Source of the DNA: Streptomyces sp. CB09001
GTDB lineage: Bacteria > Actinomycetota > Actinomycetes > Streptomycetales > Streptomycetaceae
NCBI RefSeq assembly: GCF_003369795.1
Contig: NZ_CP026730.1
Location: 1,736,001-1,800,000, forward strand
DNA length: 64,000 nucleotides
Direction: 5' to 3'
Shown: positions 17,453 to 25,395 of the stretch, one piece after another
Layout of the letters: every line of letters starts with the position of its first letter
Numbering within the stretch: position 1 is the first letter of the stretch
Notes under the pieces: model-generated
Seen by the model: the letters and a program-made list of their open reading frames with translations, nothing else
Databases searched by the model: none
Told to the model about the DNA's origin: nothing
Translations under genes and position numbers: made by a program

Positions 17453-18721
17453 ATGACGGACACCGAGTCCCCCGCACCGGCCCCCGCCCCCTCCCCCTCC
17501 CGGCGGTCGCTGATCGGCTGGGGCGGCGCGGGCCTCGCGCTCGGCGCCGCCGCGGCGGCCGGCGGGGCGGTGGCGGTGGACCGCACCGGCGACGACGTGG
17601 ACCCGGCCGGCGCCGACGCGGGCTCCGCCGTGCCCTTCCACGGGGCGCATCAGGCGGGCATCGCCACGCCGGTGCAGGACCGCCTGCACTTCGCGGCGTT
17701 CGACGTGACGACCGAGGACCGTGCCGCCTTCGTGGCACTGCTCAAGGAGTGGACGGCGGCGGCCCGCCGGATGACCGCCGGTCACGCGGTGGGCGAGGGC
17801 GCCTACGGCGGCCTGCCCGAGGCCCCGCCGGACGACACCGGCGAGGCGCTGGGCCTCAGACCGTCCCGGCTGACCCTCACCATCGGCTTCGGGCCGTCCC
17901 TCTTCGCGAGGTTCGGCCTCGCCGGCCGGCGCCCCGAGGCCCTGGCCGACCTGCCCAAGTTCCCCGGGGACAACCTCGACAAGGCCCGCAGCGGCGGCGA
18001 CCTGTGCGTCCAGGCCTGCGCCGACGACCCCCAGGTCGCCGTGCACGCGATCCGCAACCTCGCCCGCATCGGCTTCGGCAAGGTCGTCGTGCGCTGGTCG
18101 CAGCTCGGCTTCGGCAAGACCTCGTCCACGACGCCCGACGAACAGACCCCGCGCAACCTGCTCGGCTTCAAGGACGGCACCCGCAACATCGCGGGCACGG
18201 AGAAGGACCGCCTGGAGAAGTTCGTCTGGGCCGCCGAGAAGGACGGACCGGCCTGGATGGCAGGCGGTTCGTACCTCGTCGCCCGGCGCATCCGCATGCA
18301 CATCGAGACCTGGGACCGTACCTCCCTCCAGGAGCAGGAGGACGTGTTCGGCCGGGACAAGGGCGAGGGCGCGCCGGTCGGCAAGGCCGAGGAACGCGAC
18401 GAGCCGTTCCTGAAGGCGATGAAGCCCGACGCGCACGTCCGGCTCGCGCACCCCGACTCCAACGGCGGGGCGACGCTGCTGCGCCGCGGCTACTCCTTCA
18501 CCGACGGCACGGACGGCCTGGGCCGCCTGGACGCCGGCCTGTTCTTCCTCGCCTACCAGCGCGACATCCGCACGGGCTTCGTCCCCGTGCAGCGCAGTCT
18601 GGCGACGGACGCGCTCAACGAGTACATCCAGCACGTGGGTTCGGCGGTCTTCGCCGTGCCGCCCGGGGTCCGCGACGCGGACGACTGGTGGGGCAGCACG
18701 CTGTTCGGCAAGGAGGCGTAA
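17453..18721 (+). CDS. efeB: EfeB: Tat-exported DyP-type heme peroxidase of the Efe iron system
   Basis: Dye-decolourising-type peroxidase that in the Efe system oxidises Fe2+ (and has been proposed to de-ferrate heme) outside the membrane. 422 residues. Twin-arginine signal SRRSLIGWGGAGLALG near residues 16-32, so it is exported folded with heme. DyP signature GFKDGTRN (catalytic Asp) and the later proximal-heme His region AHVRLAHPDSNGG. GGAGG precedes the ATG, 14 nt after efeO stops. The heme-handling theme links it with the iron-boxed heme oxygenase 1.6 kb upstream. Confidence 0.95.
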   Translation: MTDTESPAPAPAPSPSRRSLIGWGGAGLALGAAAAAGGAVAVDRTGDDVDPAGADAGSAVPFHGAHQAGIATPVQDRLHFAAFDVTTEDRAAFVALLKEWTAAARRMTAGHAVGEGAYGGLPEAPPDDTGEALGLRPSRLTLTIGFGPSLFARFGLAGRRPEALADLPKFPGDNLDKARSGGDLCVQACADDPQVAVHAIRNLARIGFGKVVVRWSQLGFGKTSSTTPDEQTPRNLLGFKDGTRNIAGTEKDRLEKFVWAAEKDGPAWMAGGSYLVARRIRMHIETWDRTSLQEQEDVFGRDKGEGAPVGKAEERDEPFLKAMKPDAHVRLAHPDSNGGATLLRRGYSFTDGTDGLGRLDAGLFFLAYQRDIRTGFVPVQRSLATDALNEYIQHVGSAVFAVPPGVRDADDWWGSTLFGKEA

Positions 18722-18723
18722 CC

Positions 18724-19596
18724 GTGTTCTCGAACTACCTGATCGGCCTGCGCGAGGGCCTGGAGGCTTCCCTCGTCGTCTGCATCCTCATCGCCTACCT
18801 GGTCAAGACGGACCGCCGGGACGCCCTGAAACCGATCTGGGCGGGCATCGGCGTCGCGATCGCCATCGCGCTCGGCTTCGGCTGCGCGCTGGAGTTCGGC
18901 TCGCAGGAGCTGACGTTCAAGGCGCAGGAGGCGCTGGGCGGTTCGCTCTCCGTCCTGGCCGTGGTCCTGGTGACGTGGATGGTCTTCTGGATGCGCCGCA
19001 CCGCCCGCCACCTCAAGACGGAGCTGCACGGCAGGCTGGACGCGGCCCTCGCCATGGGCACCGGGGCGCTGGTGGCCACCGCGTTCCTGGCGGTGGGCCG
19101 GGAGGGCCTGGAGACGGCGCTGTTCGTGTGGGCGTCGGTGCACGCGGCGAGCGACGGCACCCCGCGCCCGCTGATCGGCGTGGCCCTGGGACTGGCCACG
19201 GCGGTGCTGCTCGGCTGGCTGTTCTACCGGGGCGCGCTGCGTATCAACCTGGCCCGGTTCTTCACCTGGACCGGCGGCATGCTGGTGGTCGTGGCGGCGG
19301 GCGTCCTGGCCTACGGCGTGCACGACCTCCAGGAGGCCGACCTGGTGCCGGGCCTGACGAACCTGGCCTTCGACATCAGCAACACGGTCGACCCGGCCAG
19401 CTGGTACGGCACCCTGCTCAAGGGCGTGTTCAACTTCCAGCCCGACCCGACCGTCCTCCAGGTCACGGTGTGGCTGCTGTACCTGGTCCCGACGCTCGCG
19501 CTCTTCCTCGCCCCGGTAGGGTTCGCCTCCGGGAAGGGGAAGGTGAAGGAACCTGATGAGCCAGGATCGCGGCCCTCGAAGGCCCCGCAGGCTTGA
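18724..19596 (+). CDS. efeU: EfeU: FTR1-family iron permease
   Basis: Membrane channel of the Efe system, homologous to yeast Ftr1p. 290 residues, seven hydrophobic helices. Both iron-translocating REGLE motifs are intact: R10-E14 in helix 1 and R126-E130 in helix 4. GTG start 2 nt after the efeB stop, so tightly coupled. Gene order O-B-U differs from the enterobacterial U-O-B order. The 3' end overlaps the following lipoprotein gene by 41 nt. Confidence 0.95.
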   Translation: MFSNYLIGLREGLEASLVVCILIAYLVKTDRRDALKPIWAGIGVAIAIALGFGCALEFGSQELTFKAQEALGGSLSVLAVVLVTWMVFWMRRTARHLKTELHGRLDAALAMGTGALVATAFLAVGREGLETALFVWASVHAASDGTPRPLIGVALGLATAVLLGWLFYRGALRINLARFFTWTGGMLVVVAAGVLAYGVHDLQEADLVPGLTNLAFDISNTVDPASWYGTLLKGVFNFQPDPTVLQVTVWLLYLVPTLALFLAPVGFASGKGKVKEPDEPGSRPSKAPQA

Positions 19597-20545
19597 GAAG
19601 TACGCGCTCATATCCGCCTCGGCGACCGCTTTGTCGCTGACGGCGAGCGGCTGCGTGGTGGTGCACGGTGAGCGCGAGGTACTCCCCTCGGCAACCCGGG
19701 CGGAGGCCGCGAAGGCGCTGGAGCAGTTCACCACCGCCTACAACGCGGCCGACAAGGCGTACGACGCCTCCCTGGACGCCGACCACACCACCGGCGCCCT
19801 CGCCGCGATCGACTCGGCGCGGCTGAAGGCGGGGGCGGCCAACCACCCGGACGGCAATGCGGCGCACGAGCCGCTGGAGCTGACCGACGCGAAGTTCACG
19901 ATCCCGAAGAAGGCGGGCTGGCCGCGCTGGTTCGTCGCGGACACCGAGGCCAACAAGGGCGGCAAGGCACGCTGGTTGCTGGTCTTCACCCGGGGCGGCC
20001 TGGAGGAGACCTGGGAGGCGGCGTACCTGACGCTGGTGGCCCCCGGCAGGGTGCCCGAGTTCAAGACCGACCAGGACGGCTGGGCCGAGGCCGTGCCCGC
20101 GAACGCCACCGACGTGAGCGTCCCGCCGGCCGGCCTGAGCAAGGGCTACACGACGTATCTGCAGGACGGCGGGAAGACCTTCGCGGACGGTGTGCACACC
20201 AGCTCCTGGCGCGGGCTGCGCGAGAAGCGCTCGACCCGCCCCGGTCTGGTCACCCAGTACATCGACGAGCCGCTGACGAACGGCGACTACGCGCCGCTGG
20301 CACTGCGCACCAAGGACGGCGGCGCGCTGGTGTTCTTCACCTCGCGCCACTTCGAGAAGCAGACCGCGGCGCGGGGCGCGTCCGTGCCGACGCCGAACAA
20401 GGACGTGCTGGCGCTGACGGACGGCGAGATCAAGCAGTCGCTGACGATGGAGTTCGTCTCCAACGAGGTCGCGCTCGATCCGGCGGACGGGCAGGTGTCG
20501 GTGCTGGGCCGGGTCCAGGGCCTCACCTCGGGCAAGGGCGAATAG
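19556..20545 (+). CDS. Secreted lipoprotein, function unknown, in the efe operon
   Basis: 329 residues. A basic N-terminus (RRPRRLEKYALIS) and hydrophobic core end in lipobox LTASGC, so it is predicted to be anchored outside the membrane. The rest is soluble, with a helix of about 50 residues, then a beta-rich half (KARWLLVFTRGGLEETWEAAYL). It starts inside efeU (41-nt overlap) with GAAGGA before the ATG, indicating co-translation. Its place suggests an envelope function made under iron limitation, but no family motif is recognised. Confidence 0.8.
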   Translation: MSQDRGPRRPRRLEKYALISASATALSLTASGCVVVHGEREVLPSATRAEAAKALEQFTTAYNAADKAYDASLDADHTTGALAAIDSARLKAGAANHPDGNAAHEPLELTDAKFTIPKKAGWPRWFVADTEANKGGKARWLLVFTRGGLEETWEAAYLTLVAPGRVPEFKTDQDGWAEAVPANATDVSVPPAGLSKGYTTYLQDGGKTFADGVHTSSWRGLREKRSTRPGLVTQYIDEPLTNGDYAPLALRTKDGGALVFFTSRHFEKQTAARGASVPTPNKDVLALTDGEIKQSLTMEFVSNEVALDPADGQVSVLGRVQGLTSGKGE

Positions 20546-20560
20546 GAGAGCCCGGGGCAC

Positions 20561-21292
20561 TCAGCGGCGCAGCGGCCAGGAGGCTCCCTCGTGGTCGCCC
20601 TCCGCACCGGCGTGCCGGGCACAGGCGTCGGTGAGGGTCTCCAGCAGGGTCAGCGGGTCCGGCAGCGGATGCTCGGGGCCGCGCACCCAGTGCACCGTGC
20701 GGTGTTCCCCGGGCAGCCGGGCGGGCGGTACCAGCACGTAGGAACCGCGGCAGTGCCAGCGCAGTCCCGGGTGCTCGTCCATGGTCTCGGGGTGGCAGTC
20801 CAGCTCGCAGGGCCACCACTCGTCCTCGTCCTCGGGCGTGCCCCGGGTGAGGGTGAACAGCAGCAGGCGCCCGTCGTCGCTCTCGGCGACCGGCCCGACC
20901 TCGACACCGGCGGCGAGCAACCGCTCCACCGCCTCCCGACCGGCCTCCAGCGGCACGTCGAGCACATCGTGCACCATGCCGGTGGCGGTGATGAAGTTGG
21001 CCTCGGGCTGGTGCCGGGCCCAGCGCTCGATCTGACCACGGTCGGTGGTGGACTGCGTCTGCCAGGCGAACGACACCGGGTGCCGGGCGGGGGTGGGACA
21101 GCCCACGCGGTCGCAGGAGCAACGGTATCCGGCGGGGTGCGCGGCGGGCGCCAGGGGCAGTCCGGCACCGGCGGCGGCGAGCAGCAGATCCTCCCGGCCA
21201 CCGTCTCCGGCGGCCTCCTTGGGGCGGCGTCCGCGCAGCCACGAGGAGAGTTTGCCCTGCAGACCGCTCCGACCGCCGAACTCCGCGCTCAT
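20561..21292 (-). CDS. Bifunctional DNA primase/polymerase (prim-pol) N-terminal-like protein
   Basis: 243 residues, resembling the N-terminal prim-pol-like domain of plasmid and phage replication proteins, here as a stand-alone chromosomal gene. Features are LPLAPAAHPAGYRCSCDRVGCPTPARHP (Cys-x-Cys...Cys cluster of the family), WARHQPEANFITATG (domain core) and a C-terminal CRGSYVLVPPARLPG. No primase, helicase or integrase is adjacent, so a replication role is doubtful; the family is common and conserved in Streptomyces chromosomes. Convergent with the efe lipoprotein (15-nt gap). Confidence 0.75.
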   Translation of the reverse strand: MSAEFGGRSGLQGKLSSWLRGRRPKEAAGDGGREDLLLAAAGAGLPLAPAAHPAGYRCSCDRVGCPTPARHPVSFAWQTQSTTDRGQIERWARHQPEANFITATGMVHDVLDVPLEAGREAVERLLAAGVEVGPVAESDDGRLLLFTLTRGTPEDEDEWWPCELDCHPETMDEHPGLRWHCRGSYVLVPPARLPGEHRTVHWVRGPEHPLPDPLTLLETLTDACARHAGAEGDHEGASWPLRR

Positions 21293-21397
21293 CTATCCCC
21301 TTGCCTCGCCGTCGTGCGCACCAGCATGCCCTATCGTCGCACCATTGCGCGCTTCGGGGTCGTGAAGGGACAAACTTCCCTGGTCAGGCGTCTTCGG

Positions 21398-22072
21398 TCA
21401 CCGTGGGGCGAGCCCGTGCAGCGCGTAGTCGACGAGGGTGTCGGTGTAGGCGTAGGAGATCGGCGCGGTGTGCTGGAGCCAGCGCTGGGCGAGCGGCGAG
21501 ACGAAGAGTTCCAGCGCGATGCGCGGGTCGATCTCCGGCCGCACCTGTCCGGCCGCCTGTGCGGCCCGCAGACGGTCGACGTGGAGCTGGAGCGAGGGCT
21601 CCAGCAGCTTGGCGACGAACTCCCGGCCGAGCTGTTCGTTGACGAGCCCCTCGGCGGCCAGGGCACGGGACGGCGCCTCGAACTTCGGGTCGTACAGCTG
21701 GTCGACGGTGGCGCGCAGTACGGCCTTGAGGTCGGCGGCGATGTCACCCGTGTCCGGAATCGCGTAGGGCTCGCCCTGCCCCTGCCCCTGCCCCTGCCCC
21801 TGCCCCTGTACGGCCTGTTCACCGAGATCGAGGAAGGCCTCCAGCAGGACCTGCGCCTTCGAGGACCACCACCGGTAGATCGTCTGCTTGCCGACACCGG
21901 CGCGGGCCGCGATGCCCTCGATCGTGGTTTTGGGGTAGCCGACCTCGCCGACCAGGGCGAGGGCGGCGTCGTAGATGGCCTGGCGGGACCGCTGGCTGCG
22001 CCGGGTGGCGTCGGGGTGCGGCCGCTCGGCGGCGGAGGTCGTGGTGCGGGCGGATTTCCGGGTGGTGGCCAT
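21398..22072 (-). CDS. TetR family transcriptional regulator with Gln-Gly repeat
   Basis: 224 residues. Helix-turn-helix at about 28-75 (SRQAIYDAALALVGEVGYPKTTIEGIAARAGVGKQTIYRWW in two parts). The C-terminal ligand domain has the TetR_C pattern DLKAVLRATVDQLYDPKFE. Between helices 3 and 5 it carries a (Gln-Gly)6 run encoded by a hexanucleotide repeat, which is not a family feature. An AGACGGAACGTCT inverted repeat 24-36 nt upstream is a candidate self-operator. No divergent target gene; the ligand is unknown. Confidence 0.88.
   Translation of the reverse strand: MATTRKSARTTTSAAERPHPDATRRSQRSRQAIYDAALALVGEVGYPKTTIEGIAARAGVGKQTIYRWWSSKAQVLLEAFLDLGEQAVQGQGQGQGQGQGEPYAIPDTGDIAADLKAVLRATVDQLYDPKFEAPSRALAAEGLVNEQLGREFVAKLLEPSLQLHVDRLRAAQAAGQVRPEIDPRIALELFVSPLAQRWLQHTAPISYAYTDTLVDYALHGLAPR
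21774..21808. repeat. Hexanucleotide tandem repeat (CCCCTG)n inside the TetR gene
   Basis: About six copies of a 6-bp unit, coding for alternating Gln and Gly on the minus strand. Because the unit is 6 bp, gain or loss keeps the frame and only changes the length of a flexible loop. Confidence 0.9.
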
Positions 22073-22095
22073 GTCCCGAAGCTACCAGGCCGACA

Positions 22096-22108
22096 AGACG
22101 GAACGTCT
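22096..22108. promoter_or_regulatory. Inverted repeat, candidate TetR operator
   Basis: AGACG-GAA-CGTCT, 5-bp arms, between the TetR start and the end of the response-regulator gene. Arm size and sequence resemble TetR-family sites. Confidence 0.4.
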
Positions 22109-22142
22109 CGCGCCGACCGTGGGCGCCGTCCCCTCCCTCCGC

Positions 22143-22829
22143 TCAGTGGCGTGGCGCCCGCGCGTTCTCCAGGTAGTGCAGAACGGCCGCCACCCGCCGG
22201 TCGACCTGGTCGGCCGGGGACAGGTCGAGCTTGGCGAAGATGCTGCGGATGTGCTTGTGGACGGCTCCGTCGGTGACCACGAGCCGTCCGGCGATGGCAC
22301 TGTTGCCCAGGCCCTCGGCCATCAGACCGAGCACCTCCCGCTCCCGCGGACTGAGACGCTCCAGACGCGTGTCCTGGCGCGTCCGGGTGAACAACTGGGC
22401 GACGACCTCGGGGTCGATGGCGGTGCCGCCGCCCGCGACCCGCCCGAGCGCGTCCATGAACTCCTCGACCCGCCCCACGCGTTCCTTGAGCAGGTAGCCG
22501 AGGCCGCCCACTCCCCCGGTCAGCAGGTCGGTGGCGAAGGACTGCTCCACGTACGCGGACAGCACCAGAACGGCGAGTCCGGGGCGCCGCCGCCGTGCCT
22601 CGACGGCCGCGCGGACGCCTTCGTCGGTGTGGGTGGGCGGCATCCGCACATCGAGGATGGCCACGTCGGGCTCGTGCTCGCCGATGGCCGCGAGCACCGA
22701 CTCGGCGGTGTCCGCGGTGGCGACCACGTCCAGGCCCTCGGCCCGCAGCAGCAGGGCGAGACCCTCGCGCAGCAGCGGATCGTCCTCGGCGATCACGATC
22801 CGCAGGGCGCGGTGCACGTCACGTTCCAC
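22143..22829 (-). CDS. Orphan NarL/LuxR-type response regulator
   Basis: 228 residues. Receiver domain 8-125 with acidic pocket E15/D16/D17, phospho-acceptor D60 (VAILDVRMPP), and the Lys switch in LLKERV. The C-terminal LuxR HTH is RLSPREREVLGLMAEGLGNSAIAGRL. GTG 22829 is chosen from GGAGG 12 nt upstream; GTGs 12 nt further in are possible. It lies 7 nt after the Rsm22-type gene on the same strand, so it is co-transcribed, and there is no sensor kinase on either side. Confidence 0.9.
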   Translation of the reverse strand: MERDVHRALRIVIAEDDPLLREGLALLLRAEGLDVVATADTAESVLAAIGEHEPDVAILDVRMPPTHTDEGVRAAVEARRRRPGLAVLVLSAYVEQSFATDLLTGGVGGLGYLLKERVGRVEEFMDALGRVAGGGTAIDPEVVAQLFTRTRQDTRLERLSPREREVLGLMAEGLGNSAIAGRLVVTDGAVHKHIRSIFAKLDLSPADQVDRRVAAVLHYLENARAPRH

Positions 22830-22836
22830 TTCTTCG

Positions 22837-23817
22837 TCAGTCCTCCCCGGGCGGCCAGGAGTCGCCCCAGGCGGCGTCGCGGGCCGCCTTGTACAGGTCG
22901 CCGCGCCGCTTGGTGACCGTGCGCCGCCGCAACTGCTCGTCGGACTCGCAGAGGTCGAGCAGCACCTGTCCCTTGCGGATCTGCGGGCGCCGGACCACCC
23001 GGGAAGGGGCGGGCTCGGCAGGGATCCGGGTGGCGGCGACATAGCTGAACTTCTCGTCCTCGTAGGCGAGGGATCCGCTCTTGACCTGCCGGTGCAGGCT
23101 GGACCGGCTGACGCGGGCCGCGAAGTGGCACCAGTCCGTGCCGGGCACGATGGGGCAGGCGGCACTGTGCGGGCAGGGCGCGGCGACCCGGAACCCGGCG
23201 GCGACCAGCCGGTCGCGGGCCTCGATGACGCGGGCGTAACCGGCGGGGGTCCCGGCCTCGACGATCACGACGGCCCGCGCGGCGCCGACGGCGGTGTCGA
23301 CGAGGGCGGCGCGGTCGGCCGGGGCCAGCTCGTTGAGTACGTAGGACACCGTGACGAGGTCGGCGCTGTCGATGTCGAGCGCCGCTCCGATCCGCGAACG
23401 CCGCCAGTGGACCTCGCGCAGGGCGGGGAGCGAGGCGGCGATCTCCCGGCCGAGAGCAAGCGCGGGCTCGGCCCAGTCGAGCACGGTCACCGGTCGCGCC
23501 CCGCCCCAGGTGTCGCTGACGGCCCAGGTGGCGGCGCCGGTCCCGCCGCCGACGTCCACGTGGCTGCCGGGCACCCAGCCCGGCACGGCCGCGGCGAACG
23601 CGGCGAGCGCGGAGCGCACGGCGGCGAAGGTGGCGGGCATGCGGTAGGCGGCGTAGGCGACGACGTCGGCGCGGTCGCGCAGGATGGGGGCGTCGGTCGG
23701 CGTGTCCCCGCGGTAGTTGGCGATCAGCCGCTCCACGGCCTGGGCGGCCTGTCGGGGCGGCAGCCCGTCGACGAGGTCGGCGAGGGCGGCGCGCAGGGTG
23801 TCGGCGGGGTCGTTCAC
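22837..23817 (-). CDS. Rsm22-type small ribosomal subunit methyltransferase-like protein (METTL17 family)
   Basis: 326 residues. SAM-type Rossmann core starts at VDVGGGTGAATWAV (about 87-100). The second part carries four cysteines, C215, C221, C230 and C290, in the PCPH/CP/DWCHF...LLDLC arrangement that in mitochondrial METTL17/Rsm22 holds an iron-sulfur cluster needed for small-subunit assembly. GTG at 23817 is preceded by TACAAT with 6 nt between, so it looks leaderless; longer upstream frames are low-complexity. It leads an operon with the orphan response regulator. Whether it still methylates RNA is unknown for the family. Confidence 0.88.
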   Translation of the reverse strand: MNDPADTLRAALADLVDGLPPRQAAQAVERLIANYRGDTPTDAPILRDRADVVAYAAYRMPATFAAVRSALAAFAAAVPGWVPGSHVDVGGGTGAATWAVSDTWGGARPVTVLDWAEPALALGREIAASLPALREVHWRRSRIGAALDIDSADLVTVSYVLNELAPADRAALVDTAVGAARAVVIVEAGTPAGYARVIEARDRLVAAGFRVAAPCPHSAACPIVPGTDWCHFAARVSRSSLHRQVKSGSLAYEDEKFSYVAATRIPAEPAPSRVVRRPQIRKGQVLLDLCESDEQLRRRTVTKRRGDLYKAARDAAWGDSWPPGED

Positions 23818-23823
23818 CCGGAG

Positions 23824-23829
23824 ATTGTA
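23824..23829 (-). promoter_or_regulatory. -10 element TACAAT of a leaderless promoter
   Basis: Read on the minus strand, TACAAT lies 6 nt before the GTG of the Rsm22-type gene. It is a strong match to TANNNT and is the only AT-rich hexamer in the area. No SD precedes the gene. Confidence 0.7.
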
Positions 23830-24122
23830 CGAGGCACTCCGTGGGTTGCGGGGTGGGTGGGGCGGGGGCCCGGCGTTGTCCGTGCCCGGCGTGGCGCGGG
23901 GTGGGCCACGCGGCCCGGCGTGGTCTCGGCACCCGGGGTGGGTGCGGGCGCGAGGGGGACGCGGCCCGGCGTTGCGGGGTGCCGCTGCGCCCACCCGTGC
24001 CGCCCCAGCGGCACGACTGCCCGCAGCGGCGGCGGGGCGGCGGGGGGCAGCTGCGGCGGCGTGGCGGCGCGCAGCTGGCGGCGGCGTGGGGCGAGTGACG
24101 CGGCGGCGGAGGCGACGCGGCA

Positions 24123-24183
24123 GGAGAGCCGTGTACGGCGGGACGGGGCGCCGGAGGACGGCGGGAGAGCCGTGTACGGCGGG
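24123..24183. repeat. Two 20-bp direct repeats, 41-bp period
   Basis: Identical 20-mers at 24123 and 24164, each with an inverted core GCCGT-GT-ACGGC. They lie just downstream of the serine-hydrolase gene, so they may act as paired transcript-end hairpins. Confidence 0.6.
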
Positions 24184-24249
24184 GTGGGGCGCAACGCGCA
24201 CCCCCACCGCACCCGCGCGGGCCGCCGCAGGCATCCACCCCTCGGACGA

Positions 24250-25395
24250 TCAGGCCCGCACCGCCCGCGCCACCCGCGTGCACAGCGCCGCGCGGGCCCG
24301 GTTGTCCGGGGCGCGGCGGCGCGGGTGGACCGTGTTGGCGAGGAGGATCGCGAAGGTGTCCGTCGCCCGGTCGAGGACCAGCATCGTGCCGGTGAAACCG
24401 GTGTGCCCCGCCGCCCCGCGCCCCGCCAGCTCCCCCATGAACCACGGCTGGTCCAGGGCGAACCCGAGCCCCGGTTCGGCCAGGAGCAGTTCCACGAAGT
24501 CGGGCCCGAGGATGCGCGCGGGCCCGTGGGAGCCGCCCGCGAGCAGTGTCCGGCAGAAGACCGCCAGGTCCCGCCCCGTGGAGAACAGCCCCGCGTGACC
24601 GGCCACCCCGCCCAGCGCCCACGCGTTCTCGTCGTGGACGACCCCGCGCAGCATCCCCCGGTCCGCCTTGGCCCACGGCCGCCGCTGGTCCTCCGTGGCC
24701 GCGGCGCCCGGACACGGTCCGAAGCCCGTCGACGTCATGCCCAGCGGCCGGGTGATCCCGTCCCGGACGAGAACGTCGAGCCCCCGCCCGGTGATGCGCT
24801 CCAGCACCTGTTGCAGGAGCAGCATGTTCAGGTCCGAGTAGCAGTACGTGCCCGGCACCCCCACCGGCGGCTCCGCCCGCAGCCGCCGCAGCCGTTCGTC
24901 CTTGTCGGCGGAGTCGGCGGAGTCGGCGCAGTCGTACAGCGGGAGTTCGGGCCGCAGCCCGGAGGTGTGGGTGAGCAGCTGCCGTACGGTGATGCGGTGC
25001 TCGGCCGCGGCCCGGAAGTCCGGCAGGTAGGCGCCGACCTCCGCGTCGATGCCGAGCGTGCCCCGCTCGATCTGCTGCACGGCGGCCACCGCGGTGAACA
25101 GCTTCGTCAGCGAGGCGAGGTCGAAGGGCGTGTCCACGCTCATCGGCACCCGCGAGCGCTCCGGCAGCTCCACGCCCGTGTCGGTGTGCGGGTCGTAGGA
25201 GGCGTAGCGCACCGCCCAGCCCGCCGCGGCCTCGGCGGCGAGCACGGGCCCGCGTCCGACGGCCACGACGGCGCCCGCCGCCCAGGGTCGTTCGCCGGTG
25301 GTGAGGTCGTGCACCTGGGCGACCGCACGCCGGAGCTGCCCGGGGTCCAGTCCGGCCCGCTCGGGGCTGTCGCTGCGCAGTCTCGGAGCGCTCAG
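24250..25395 (-). CDS. Serine hydrolase, beta-lactamase/class C PBP-like, apparent CTG start
   Basis: 381 residues. Catalytic motifs are SLTK (SxxK) in DLASLTKLF, YSDLN (Tyr of YxN), and HTG in AGHTGFTGT. Family members hydrolyse beta-lactams, D-Ala peptides or esters; no signal peptide, so it is probably cytoplasmic. The conserved N-terminus SPERAGLDPGQL must be translated, yet no ATG, GTG or TTG lies close before it. A CTG at 25395 has GGGAG 7 nt upstream and overlaps the stop of the exporter gene (AACTGA), so CTG with coupling is the best start. A GTG at 25431 without an SD is the alternative. Confidence 0.85.
   Translation of the reverse strand: MSAPRLRSDSPERAGLDPGQLRRAVAQVHDLTTGERPWAAGAVVAVGRGPVLAAEAAAGWAVRYASYDPHTDTGVELPERSRVPMSVDTPFDLASLTKLFTAVAAVQQIERGTLGIDAEVGAYLPDFRAAAEHRITVRQLLTHTSGLRPELPLYDCADSADSADKDERLRRLRAEPPVGVPGTYCYSDLNMLLLQQVLERITGRGLDVLVRDGITRPLGMTSTGFGPCPGAAATEDQRRPWAKADRGMLRGVVHDENAWALGGVAGHAGLFSTGRDLAVFCRTLLAGGSHGPARILGPDFVELLLAEPGLGFALDQPWFMGELAGRGAAGHTGFTGTMLVLDRATDTFAILLANTVHPRRRAPDNRARAALCTRVARAVRA

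Larger units (their letters stand above)
23818..24249. other. Gene-free, extremely GC-rich 430-bp region with direct repeats
   Basis: It lies between the end of the serine-hydrolase gene and the start of the Rsm22-type gene, both on the minus strand. It holds the leaderless promoter at its left end and G-rich low-complexity sequence. GGAGAGCCGTGTACGGCGGG occurs at 24123-24142 and again at 24164-24183; each copy contains a short GCCGT/ACGGC hairpin. Open frames crossing it look like composition artefacts. Confidence 0.6.

Noticed and set aside
22143-23165. Response regulator fused to an upstream N-terminal domain
   Set aside because: The extension is the other-frame reading of the Rsm22-type gene; an SD and GTG at 22829 give the normal receiver start.
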